Assembly (NCBI GenBank): GCA_017561935.1
Contig: JAFZBE010000026.1
Coordinates: 1-64,000, forward strand
Direction of reading: 5' to 3'
DNA: 64,000 nucleotides
Origin: Bacteroidales bacterium
GTDB lineage: Bacteria; Bacteroidota; Bacteroidia; Bacteroidales; UBA3663
The notes under the pieces were generated by a model. It had not been told where the DNA came from and ran no database searches. It saw only the letters and a list, made by a program, of their open reading frames with translations. Each line of letters starts with the position of its first letter. The stretch's first letter is position 1. Shown here piece after piece: positions 41,711 through 49,604 of the stretch. Position numbers and translations under genes: made by a program.

Positions 41711-42817
41711 CTTCTCTTCATTTATCTCATTGCCTCTAAGCTTCATATCGCCGGTGACGCCATCCTTCACCTCGATATAGAGGCCATCGCTCAGACCGAC
41801 GCTGACGGGGATACGTTCGAACTTCTGAGGCGTGACCTTTTCGCCCGACGTGAGACGATAGACATAGGTCGAATCGCCCTCGAACTCTATGGCCGTCTCC
41901 TGTATCGAAAGCACCTGACTGCGATGCTCGAATTCAATCTTCGCATTGGCGCTGTAACCGGCACGAACCACAAGAGTGTCGGGTATCTGGGCTGCGGCCT
42001 TGATCTCGAAGAGGATGGCGCCATTGCTTTCCATTCCCTTTGGCGAGATATACTCAAGGGTGGCGGGTAGCGTCACGCCCTGGATGGCACCGATGGTGAG
42101 GTCGATGTGCATGCCCTGACGCAGACGTCCCACTTCGGTCTCGTCGATGTTGCCACGGAAGATGATATTACCCATGTCGGCCACCGTAGCCACCGTAGTA
42201 CCTTCGTTGAACGAGTTCGCATTGATGACCGAAGTACCAATCTTGACAGGCACTTCAAGGATTGTGCCCGAGATGGTGCTTCGAACGATGGTCGTGTTGA
42301 TCTTGCCCGAACGTTTGCTGATGCCATTGGTCACAATGTCGAGCTGGTCCTGAGCGGCATGACGTGCTTCGATGGCCTTGTCGAGTGCATTCTTGCTCTT
42401 CTCAAAATCCTCGTGCGAAACGAGTCCCTTCTCATGAAGGGTTTCGAGGCGCGCATGTTCACGTTGTGTCTCCTCAAGCGTCAGCTGCGCGGTACGCACA
42501 TTGCTCTGCGCGCTGTTGAGCTGAGACATGTCGGGGATTACGGCGACCTTGGCTATCGGATCGTCCTGCTTCACCTTGTTGCCTGCTTCGACATACAGTT
42601 CGGTGATGATACCCTGAATCTGCGGTTTGATGTTCACCTCGTCACGCGGTTCTACCTTGCCGCTGGCAACACTCGTCTTTACGATGTCGCGCACTTCGGG
42701 TACCAGCACTTCATAGACGCGCTGCTTGGGCTGTGCCTGTCGATAGAGGTAATAAAAAGTGTAAAGGACAAACAGTCCGATCACGCACCAAATTGCAACA
42801 TTAATGTACTTCTTCAT
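41705..42817 (-). CDS. Periplasmic adaptor (HlyD/MacA-like) of second ABC exporter
   Basis: 370 aa. N-terminal membrane anchor (INVAIWCVIGLFVLYTFYYL), no lipobox. Lipoyl halves (GKVEPRDEVNIKPQIQG and RSTISGTILEVPVKIGTSV), helical hairpin with ARLETLHEKGLVSHEDFEK, and the beta-barrel and membrane-proximal domains follow. Last gene of a four-gene minus-strand operon; no TolC gene is adjacent, so it must use one encoded elsewhere. Confidence 0.92.
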   Translation of the reverse strand: MKKYINVAIWCVIGLFVLYTFYYLYRQAQPKQRVYEVLVPEVRDIVKTSVASGKVEPRDEVNIKPQIQGIITELYVEAGNKVKQDDPIAKVAVIPDMSQLNSAQSNVRTAQLTLEETQREHARLETLHEKGLVSHEDFEKSKNALDKAIEARHAAQDQLDIVTNGISKRSGKINTTIVRSTISGTILEVPVKIGTSVINANSFNEGTTVATVADMGNIIFRGNIDETEVGRLRQGMHIDLTIGAIQGVTLPATLEYISPKGMESNGAILFEIKAAAQIPDTLVVRAGYSANAKIEFEHRSQVLSIQETAIEFEGDSTYVYRLTSGEKVTPQKFERIPVSVGLSDGLYIEVKDGVTGDMKLRGNEINEEKK

Positions 42818-42845
42818 ATTTATATTGTTTATCTTTTTCTTCCAA

Positions 42846-44096
42846 CTACTCCTCTCTCAAAGCCTCAATGGCCTTGATCTTCATGGCACGGCGAGCAGGC
42901 ATCCAGCCAGCCAACAAGCCGCCGAGCACGATGACACACGTGGCGGCCAAGGCCACCGAAAAACTTATCTGTGGATTTCCCAAAGGATAATCCTCCAGGG
43001 GATTGGCTTCGATGATCTTTCCTGCCAGTCTCAAAAGCCACACTCCCGTCATAAGGCCTACGATGCCTGCCGAAGCCGTCAACACAAGGCTTTCGGCCAG
43101 AATCTGACGAACGATGGTCTGCGGCTTGGCACCCAGGGCTCTGCGGATACCAATCTCCTGCGTGCGTTCCTTTACCGTTACCAGCATGATGTTCGAGATA
43201 CCGATCAGACCCGCCAGGAGCGAACCGCATCCCACAATCCAAAGCAGGATATCCAAACCTCGGAAAAGCAGCTTGAAGGCGGTGACCAGATCGGAAAGGT
43301 CGATGCAGAAGAGTGCACTCTTATCGTCGGGATGCACGTAATGATGCTCTTTGATGATGCTAAGCACCTGCTCCTGCCGTTCGCTGACCGGGAACTCGTC
43401 CTTCAGCGTGATGCAGCATAAGTCAATCTGGTCGCCCTTATTATACATCAGCTGCTCGGCATTAATGGGAAGGAGTATCGAACGGTCCAGGTCAGTACCT
43501 ATCGAAATCAGATTCGAGAGCTTCTTGGCCACACCCACAATAGCACAATAGATACCACCCACCTGCACCATCTGTCCGCAAGGATCACCTCCTCCCGGGA
43601 AGAGGGTCTCATAGACCTGTCGTCCGATAACGCAGACTTTGCGACGTTCCCGTTGATCGACCTCGTTCAAATATCGCCCGTAAATCATCTGTGTCGGCAA
43701 CACATGATAGTAGCTGGGCGTCGTGCCCACCACCGAGGCATCGAAGTTGTATTCTCCTACATTGGCCTTGCGTGTTCCCGCAAAGTTGAGAGGTGTCATA
43801 TACCTGATCTGTTCGGGTAAGCCATGCCGCACGAGCTCCATGTCGGTGTTCTCGAGGGTAATGCGGCGATCACGCCCGAACCCCTTGTACGAAATCGACG
43901 TGCGCTGGCCCAACACAAACAACGTGTTGCTAGGAACACTCTTGATACCCTCCATCAGTCCTCCCGTGATGCTCGCACCGAAGCCAAGCAACAGTATCAG
44001 CATCAGCAGCCCCCAGAAGACACCGAAGGCCGTCATCAGCGAACGCCACTTGTTGCGGCTGATTGTCTGCCATATCTCTTGCCAAAGTTCCTCCAT
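42846..44096 (-). CDS. MacB-like ABC permease, second of pair
   Basis: 416 aa. N-terminal helix (SLMTAFGVFWGLLMLILLLGFG), a large periplasmic domain, and three C-terminal helices ending with MPARRAMKIKAIEALREE. Similar to the permease encoded just upstream; together they could form a heterodimer. Starts 1-2 nt after the preceding stop codon. Confidence 0.92.
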   Translation of the reverse strand: MEELWQEIWQTISRNKWRSLMTAFGVFWGLLMLILLLGFGASITGGLMEGIKSVPSNTLFVLGQRTSISYKGFGRDRRITLENTDMELVRHGLPEQIRYMTPLNFAGTRKANVGEYNFDASVVGTTPSYYHVLPTQMIYGRYLNEVDQRERRKVCVIGRQVYETLFPGGGDPCGQMVQVGGIYCAIVGVAKKLSNLISIGTDLDRSILLPINAEQLMYNKGDQIDLCCITLKDEFPVSERQEQVLSIIKEHHYVHPDDKSALFCIDLSDLVTAFKLLFRGLDILLWIVGCGSLLAGLIGISNIMLVTVKERTQEIGIRRALGAKPQTIVRQILAESLVLTASAGIVGLMTGVWLLRLAGKIIEANPLEDYPLGNPQISFSVALAATCVIVLGGLLAGWMPARRAMKIKAIEALREE

Positions 44097-44097
44097 A

Positions 44098-45339
44098 CTA
44101 ATTTGCTGCCAATGCTTCTACAGGTTTGATACTTACTGCCCTCTTTGCTGGAATATACCCCGCTATCACGCCGGCAATCACCATGACCAAGGTTGCCATT
44201 ACAACCGTAAGGAGATCCACTGTTGGATCCTTGAACATCTGTGCCCCATCACCTCCACCTAACTTGAGCATGGTGTCAACAAGTTTGGTCAATAGGGTAC
44301 CCACCAGCATGCCAAGATAGCCGAAGACCAGGGCGATGGCAACCGACTCAAGCAATACCAACGACACAATCTGCCAAGGTCGTGCACCCAAAGCCTTGCG
44401 GATACCAAACTCACGGGTGCGCTCACGCACCGTGATGAGCATAATATTCGAGATGCCTGTCACACCCGCTATCAGTGTAGCAATGCCGATCAGCCAGATG
44501 AACAGCGTGATATAGCGCAGGATTCTCATTGTCTGAAGGTAGTCCTCGTACGTGTTCCACACCCAATAGGCATTCCTGTCCTCGGGGTCGAAGCGCTTGG
44601 AGGCCGACAACGCAGTCTTCAGAGCCTTGTTGAATTCCTCGTTGGCTTCGGGTGTCTCAAGGTTCTTCACCACAAAGGTTATGCTCGAGAAGTGCCCGTC
44701 AGGCTTGTAGATGGTGCCCACAGTCGTGATGGGCGACAGTATTTCTGTTACTCCCTCTCTCGGTGCCTTGTATATGCCCACAATCTGGAACGGGATGTCG
44801 TAGAGGTTGATCCATTCGCCCAAGTGAGGTTCCTCATCGGCAAAAAGTTCCTCACTGGTCTTCGCTGTGATCATGCACACCTTGCGGTTGTCACGCAGGT
44901 CCATCTCGTTCAATCCGCGACCATGCACCACCTTATATCCGTTCGATGCAATATATTCAGGATAGACACCCATAAGTGACGTAGTGGTGTAGAGCAGACC
45001 ATACGATGCACGTACAGAAGCCTCGTACGACGGCTGTGCATCGACAATCTGGTTCGGAAACCGGTTGCGCAGCAGCTGCAGGTCCTCGCTGTCGAGGTAC
45101 ATCTCCCTATATCTGCGCAGTCCCTCATAGCTCTGTGACGTCCATCCTGGGTTGATTGACACCGTATTGATGGCCTGCGACGCGAAAGCGTCCTCCATGC
45201 CGTGCAACAAACCATTGCCGGCACCCAGCAGCACAATGAGCATGAAGATGCCCCAGGCGATGCTGAATCCCGTCAAGGCGATGCGCAGCTTGTTGCGGCT
45301 CATCGAGACGTATATCTCTTCAATCTGGTCAGTAATCAT
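44098..45339 (-). CDS. MacB-like ABC permease, first of pair
   Basis: 413 aa. Same layout: RIALTGFSIAWGIFMLIVLLGAGNG near the N-terminus (in parts), MacB periplasmic domain, then helices and IPAKRAVSIKPVEALAAN. The start codon overlaps the ATPase stop codon (ATGA), implying coupled translation. Confidence 0.92.
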   Translation of the reverse strand: MITDQIEEIYVSMSRNKLRIALTGFSIAWGIFMLIVLLGAGNGLLHGMEDAFASQAINTVSINPGWTSQSYEGLRRYREMYLDSEDLQLLRNRFPNQIVDAQPSYEASVRASYGLLYTTTSLMGVYPEYIASNGYKVVHGRGLNEMDLRDNRKVCMITAKTSEELFADEEPHLGEWINLYDIPFQIVGIYKAPREGVTEILSPITTVGTIYKPDGHFSSITFVVKNLETPEANEEFNKALKTALSASKRFDPEDRNAYWVWNTYEDYLQTMRILRYITLFIWLIGIATLIAGVTGISNIMLITVRERTREFGIRKALGARPWQIVSLVLLESVAIALVFGYLGMLVGTLLTKLVDTMLKLGGGDGAQMFKDPTVDLLTVVMATLVMVIAGVIAGYIPAKRAVSIKPVEALAAN

Positions 45340-46013
45340 TTTTGTCGCACGTCACTTGAAATCTGCCCATCCAGGATGTTGATGATGCGGTCGGTAGCAT
45401 TGGCGATGTCACGTTCGTGGGTCACGATGATCACCGTCTTGCCCTCCTCCCGATTTACCTGCTTCAGCAAGTCCATCACTTCGAGTGTCGTCTTCGAGTC
45501 GAGGGCACCCGTTGGCTCATCGGCCAGGATGATCTTCGGGTTGGCTATCAGCGCACGGGCGATAGCCACACGTTGCTTTTGTCCACCCGACATCTCGCTC
45601 GGATAATGGTCAGCCCACTCGCGCAGTCCCATCTTCTCGAGGTATTCCAGTGCCATTTCATTGCGCTTACGCCGTCCTACTCCTTTATAATATAATGGCA
45701 GGGCGACATTCTCCATGGCATTCTTGAAACTGATGAGATTGAATGACTGGAATACGAAGCCAATCATCTGGTTGCGCAGTTCGGCGGCACGCGTTTCGCT
45801 GAGGCCACGGATGAGGGTGCCATCGAGTGTATATGTTCCCTCATCGTAGTCGTCGAGGATACCCAAGATGTTCAAAAGCGTAGATTTGCCCGAACCCGAG
45901 GCGCCCATGATGCTGACAAGCTCACCTGCATCTATGTTAAGATCGATGCCTTTGAGCACATGGAGAGGGGTTGCAGATTGGTAAGTCTTATGAATATTCT
46001 GAAGACGTATCAT
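45336..46013 (-). CDS. ABC transporter ATP-binding protein (LolD/MacB type)
   Basis: 225 aa from MIRLQNIHKTY. Walker A MGASGSGKST, signature SGGQKQRVAIARAL, Walker B IILADEPTGALD, H-loop IVTHERD. Energises the two permeases that follow. The -7 box at 46038-46045 lies inside the longer frame opening at 46064, supporting the start at 46013. Confidence 0.93.
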   Translation of the reverse strand: MIRLQNIHKTYQSATPLHVLKGIDLNIDAGELVSIMGASGSGKSTLLNILGILDDYDEGTYTLDGTLIRGLSETRAAELRNQMIGFVFQSFNLISFKNAMENVALPLYYKGVGRRKRNEMALEYLEKMGLREWADHYPSEMSGGQKQRVAIARALIANPKIILADEPTGALDSKTTLEVMDLLKQVNREEGKTVIIVTHERDIANATDRIINILDGQISSDVRQK

Positions 46014-46037
46014 TAAAAAATCGATATTATGACGGTG

Positions 46038-46045
46038 CAAAGATA
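46038..46045 (-). promoter_or_regulatory. -7 promoter element of second ABC exporter operon
   Basis: The minus strand reads TATCTTTG followed by CACCG; leader of about 18-20 nt. Confidence 0.6.
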
Positions 46046-46109
46046 GCAGATTATCCCATTCCAACCAAAAATACTGAGTTAAAAAAAGTTGTTAAGTCCA
46101 CGAAAATGC

Positions 46110-46979
46110 CTACTGCTGTGGTGGCATCAAGTCCTCATACCAGTCCTGCTCTTTACGGCTAAGGCCTGTGAGCCAGGCAGTGAGCGGGTCAATGGTACGC
46201 TGGTTGATGTCGCCATACGAACGCAGCATGATGCTGGTTGGATATAACTCGGCAGCTCGTTCACTACGTTCCTTGTCGTTGGCATTAACGGCATAGAAGT
46301 CCCACGCGCCGAAGAGATGCAGCATCTCATGGGCAATGCGTCCTACCTGAAGCTCTCGACCCGTATCGTTGGAAATCTGATAGAGCATGCAACTCTCTGG
46401 CAAGGTGCGGCCAGATCCATTACGTGCCATGTTGCGATTGACGGCCGAGGCGTAACAACGTCCTGCGGTGTGAGCGAAGACAAGCACAAGGAATTGCTGG
46501 CAACCGGTCTTCCGTGTGAGGATGTCGTGCAATTCGCGGTTGCTGTTGTAACCAAACCGACGAAGTACCGTCTTGGGATAGCCGACAGCTTCGGGCTGGA
46601 AAGGATTTTCAGGGATGTTGTTGTCGATGAGCTGGCGTTTGATGGAGTAATTCCTAAACTCCACTTTCTTGTCATAACGGAGCGCCTCGGCCTTGATCCA
46701 ATCTTCCGCAGCATACAGTTTCTGCGCAGTGGCTTCAATCTCGTCTTGGTTCCACTTGCTGGTCTCGGTCCCCACGAAGAGATATAGGACGCACACGCTG
46801 CCTGACAGATGACGTGCTGAACCTACATCAATCAGGTCCTTGTAGGTAACGACAGGTTTGGGAACATCGAAGTCAAAATCGATACCCAACGACTCAAGCC
46901 ATGAGGTTTGTGCCTGCATCGGTGATGCAAACAAGACAATGGCGAGGATTGAAAGAGCAAGCTTTTGCATAGTGGACAT
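46110..46979 (-). CDS. Secreted metzincin-like metalloprotease candidate
   Basis: About 289 aa from MSTMQKLALS (alternative start 46970). Signal peptide ends MQAQ near residue 24. The C-terminal third has HEMLHLFGAWD at 217-227, an HExxHxxGxxD zinc-protease motif, followed by TSIMLRS, which could supply a metzincin Met-turn. The N-terminal 200 residues are not recognised. No lipobox, so it is periplasmic or secreted. The frame continues far upstream, but the -7 box at 47002-47009 rules that out. Substrate unknown. Confidence 0.72.
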   Translation of the reverse strand: MSTMQKLALSILAIVLFASPMQAQTSWLESLGIDFDFDVPKPVVTYKDLIDVGSARHLSGSVCVLYLFVGTETSKWNQDEIEATAQKLYAAEDWIKAEALRYDKKVEFRNYSIKRQLIDNNIPENPFQPEAVGYPKTVLRRFGYNSNRELHDILTRKTGCQQFLVLVFAHTAGRCYASAVNRNMARNGSGRTLPESCMLYQISNDTGRELQVGRIAHEMLHLFGAWDFYAVNANDKERSERAAELYPTSIMLRSYGDINQRTIDPLTAWLTGLSRKEQDWYEDLMPPQQ

Positions 46980-47001
46980 AGACTGATTGTATAAACTGGG
47001 G

Positions 47002-47009
47002 CAAAGATA
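47002..47009 (-). promoter_or_regulatory. -7 promoter element of the metzincin-like gene
   Basis: The minus strand reads TATCTTTG followed by CCCC; leader of about 15-20 nt. Confidence 0.55.
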
Positions 47010-47144
47010 CGAAAGAAATGTGAGATTTGCAAGAAAATGGAGAAGAACGACAGACAAATATCGATTAACCGTCAAAAATGACAAATAATGGTTGACAGAT
47101 GTGCTTAATATATAATAATAATATAATATGTGTTTACATTTCTG

Positions 47145-47152
47145 TAGATTTG
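47145..47152 (+). promoter_or_regulatory. -7 promoter element of the NADAR gene
   Basis: TAGATTTG followed by ACAT, in a very AT-rich stretch; leader of about 60 nt to the ATG at 47218. Confidence 0.45.
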
Positions 47153-47217
47153 ACATATTAAGATGAAGGCCCACATTGGGAGTAGTGGGAAATAGGTAAA
47201 AAATAAAAAAAGAAAAA

Positions 47218-48447
47218 ATGATCCTGATTGAAAACAAAAGAACAAAAATCGAAAAATTAAAGGAAAAGTACCCTGGAGCACAGATCATCGACGTGACCAG
47301 CAAGTCGAACAACGAATTTGTGAGACTGAGTCCATTCTTCCCCATTGGTGGCATCCCCGTGCCGTTTAGCCCCGAGGAGGAAGCCGAAACTGTGGAAGGC
47401 ATCTGGCAAGCGTTGAAGGTCTTCGAAAAAGAAGGCGTAGATGTTGAAAAGTTGTACAACAGGAGAATGACCGGGCTCAAGCGTACCGAGACAAAATTGG
47501 GCAAATGTCGAGGGCATCAGAAGGGACTACATTCGGAGGAATTATTGGACTACATCGATGCACGCAAAGAGATTTATGTTCCCGCCTACAACTGGATGCT
47601 CGAACATCGCTGCTGGAACCTTGTGCTGCGAATCAAGGAAATGTGCGTGGAAGGCGTCGTAGTTCTATTGGACTATAATACCAATCCCGACATTGAGAAT
47701 GCAAGCAAGCCATTGAGTCACGCTTCCCTCATCATCAAAGCCGTGGAACGGCTGCTCACCGACGAGGAGAAAGCGGCCTGGCCCAAACAATTGCAAGATC
47801 TGAAGGTCCGCGTGAAAGAGGAAGCCAAGAAGAGAGAGGCCCGCAAGAGCCGCTGGCAAGAGATGAAGTTAGCCGCTGCCGTGAAAGGCAATCCCTCGAA
47901 ATACAACCCCATCTGGGTGTGGGATCAGCAGAAGGCAAAAAAGAAACTGAACTTTATCTTCTTCTGGAAAGAAGGCAGTGCGAAGCTGGAACACGTGTCG
48001 AAAGGCTGCCTGAGTCAATGGCAGAAGTGCAAGTTTACAGTAGATGGAGTAAGTTACAACTGTGCCGAACAATACATGATGGCCGAAAAGGCACGCATCT
48101 TCGGCGACGAAGAGACACGCCAACGCATCATGAAGGAAGATTCACCCGATGTGATCAAGCAACTGGGACGCGAGGTCAAGGGTTTCGATCCCGATGTATG
48201 GGACCAGCACAAGTTCGATGTTGTCGTCAAGGGCAATCTGGCGAAGTTCGGGCAAAACGAGTCGCTTCTGAAATTCCTGCTGGGGACAGGCTCGGCAATA
48301 CTGGTCGAAGCAAGTCCCTACGACAGAGTCTGGGGCATTGGAATGAAAGAGGACAACAAGGATGCCATGGATGCCGAGAAGTGGTATGGCATCAATCTAC
48401 TGGGATTTGCATTGATGGTTGTAAGGGATAAGCTAATTCAAGGTTGA
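47218..48447 (+). CDS. DUF6939-like/NADAR domain fusion protein
   Basis: 409 aa, no signal peptide. Residues 1-180 form a conserved-looking domain (DVTSKSNNEFVRLSPFFPIGG, KPLSHASLIIKAVERLL, in parts) that I assign tentatively to DUF6939. A Lys/Arg/Glu-rich linker covers 185-240. Residues 244-407 are a NADAR (YbiA/DUF1768) domain: NCAEQYMMAEKA, LGREVKGF, VWDQ, LAKFGQN, LLGTGSAILVEASPYDRVWGIG (in parts). NADAR enzymes cleave N-glycosidic bonds, including removal of ADP-ribose from guanine made by DarT-like toxins, and act in riboflavin-related metabolism. It lies directly upstream of rpoD. Confidence 0.8.
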   Translation: MILIENKRTKIEKLKEKYPGAQIIDVTSKSNNEFVRLSPFFPIGGIPVPFSPEEEAETVEGIWQALKVFEKEGVDVEKLYNRRMTGLKRTETKLGKCRGHQKGLHSEELLDYIDARKEIYVPAYNWMLEHRCWNLVLRIKEMCVEGVVVLLDYNTNPDIENASKPLSHASLIIKAVERLLTDEEKAAWPKQLQDLKVRVKEEAKKREARKSRWQEMKLAAAVKGNPSKYNPIWVWDQQKAKKKLNFIFFWKEGSAKLEHVSKGCLSQWQKCKFTVDGVSYNCAEQYMMAEKARIFGDEETRQRIMKEDSPDVIKQLGREVKGFDPDVWDQHKFDVVVKGNLAKFGQNESLLKFLLGTGSAILVEASPYDRVWGIGMKEDNKDAMDAEKWYGINLLGFALMVVRDKLIQG

Positions 48448-48450
48448 AAA

Positions 48451-48497
48451 AGGTTGCGGGTGCAAAGAAATGGCTTTATCTTTGCACCCGCAAACCT
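48451..48497. promoter_or_regulatory. Palindrome overlapping the rpoD promoter
   Basis: Left arm AGGTTGCGGGTGCAAAG (48451-48467), right arm CTTTGCACCCGCAAACCT (48480-48497), one extra base in the right arm. The right arm contains the TTTG of the rpoD -7 box (TATCTTTG, 48477-48484). It may end NADAR transcription, control rpoD, or both. Confidence 0.7.
48477..48484 (+). promoter_or_regulatory. -7 promoter element of rpoD
   Basis: TATCTTTG followed by CACCC; leader of about 25-30 nt to the ATG at 48517. Confidence 0.6.
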
Positions 48498-48516
48498 TTA
48501 AATAATTTGGAATAGG

Positions 48517-49377
48517 ATGAAACAGCTACAAATTACACAAAGAATCACGAATCGTGATGAGGATTCGCTCGACATTTACCTGAACAGCATCTCGAAAGAG
48601 AAGAGTATCACACCAGAAGAAGAAAAGGAGTTGGCACGCCGCATCCATCAGGGCGACAAGCAGGCTTTGGACAAACTGGTACGCGCCAACCTGCGCTTTG
48701 TAGTATCGGTGGCCAAGGCGTATCAAGATCAGGGCATGGGTCTCTCGGATCTTATTTCGGAAGGAAACATCGGCTTGGTAAAGGCTGCCGAAGCCTTTGA
48801 CGAAAAGTTGAACGTGAAGTTCATCTCGTACGCCGTATGGTGGATCCGCCAGTCCATCATGCAAGCGCTGACCGACTACTCACGTCAGATTCGCTTGCCA
48901 CACAATCAGGACACGCTGTTGCGCAATGTGCGTCGCACCTTCAACCGCATCGAACAGCGAGAGGGCCGTCCCGCCACTGTCGAGGAGGTGGCTGAGGAAT
49001 TGGACATGGATGAAGATAAGCTCAAGGAACTGCTGCAAGCCAGCCGTCGAAACATGAGCCTGGACGAACCACTTTCCGACGAGGATGGTGGCACCCTGCT
49101 CGATGTCACGCCCGACGAAACCAGCTACTACGCCGACATGAGCCTCGAAAGGGAATCATTGCACACCGACCTGGAGGAAGTAATGGGCGAAACGCTGAAA
49201 CCACGCGACATCTACGTGCTCAAACACGCTTACGGTATCGGATGCACACAATGCAGCAACGAAGAGATAAGCCACGACCTGGGGTTGACGCGTGAGCGTG
49301 TACGTCAGATCGGTGAGCGCGCTATCCAGAAACTTCGCAAGAGCAAACAAGTATCTTGCCTGAGAGCCTACGCCTAA
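48517..49377 (+). CDS. rpoD: Primary sigma factor RpoD (sigma-70), Bacteroidota type
   Basis: 286 aa, the short form typical of the phylum. Region 1.2 DSLDIYLNSISKEKSITPEEE, region 2 LVRANLRFVVSVAKAYQ and SYAVWWIRQSIMQAL, region 3 NRIEQREGRPATVEEVAEEL, region 4 GLTRERVRQIGERAIQKLR (each read in short parts). It directs transcription from the TAnnTTTG promoters seen throughout this window, including its own. Downstream lies a long inverted repeat. Confidence 0.95.
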   Translation: MKQLQITQRITNRDEDSLDIYLNSISKEKSITPEEEKELARRIHQGDKQALDKLVRANLRFVVSVAKAYQDQGMGLSDLISEGNIGLVKAAEAFDEKLNVKFISYAVWWIRQSIMQALTDYSRQIRLPHNQDTLLRNVRRTFNRIEQREGRPATVEEVAEELDMDEDKLKELLQASRRNMSLDEPLSDEDGGTLLDVTPDETSYYADMSLERESLHTDLEEVMGETLKPRDIYVLKHAYGIGCTQCSNEEISHDLGLTRERVRQIGERAIQKLRKSKQVSCLRAYA

Positions 49378-49385
49378 CGATTTAA

Positions 49386-49453
49386 TATCCCGAATTAGAG
49401 AATTAAGAATTATTACTCATCCCAACAATTCTTTAATTCAATAATTCGGGATA
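49386..49453. repeat. Long imperfect inverted repeat after rpoD
   Basis: Arms of about 27 bp, left TATCCCGAATTAGAGAATTA and on, right ending TAATTCGGGATA, centre ATTACTCATCCCAAC. It is AT-rich with GC ends and lies 8 nt after the rpoD stop codon. It may be the rpoD terminator or a MITE-like element. Confidence 0.65.
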
Positions 49454-49561
49454 AATTTGAAATAGCAGGAAATTGCAAAGTGGATTGCGCGAAATCCGTG
49501 CCTTTTTCACCGTTGGTGTAAATTTTTGAATTATTTTTTGGTGAAAAATAAAAAAAACGCG

Positions 49562-49569
49562 TATCTTTG
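49562..49569 (+). promoter_or_regulatory. -7 promoter element of the lone AAA ATPase
   Basis: TATCTTTG followed by TCAC; leader of about 30 nt to the ATG at 49605. Confidence 0.55.
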
Positions 49570-49604
49570 TCACTGAAAAATAAGCTAATTGATAAGCATT
49601 ATTT

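Noticed and set aside
46980..47504. N-terminal extension of the metzincin-like gene
   Set aside because: It runs through the -7 box at 47002-47009 and is antisense to the NADAR gene start.
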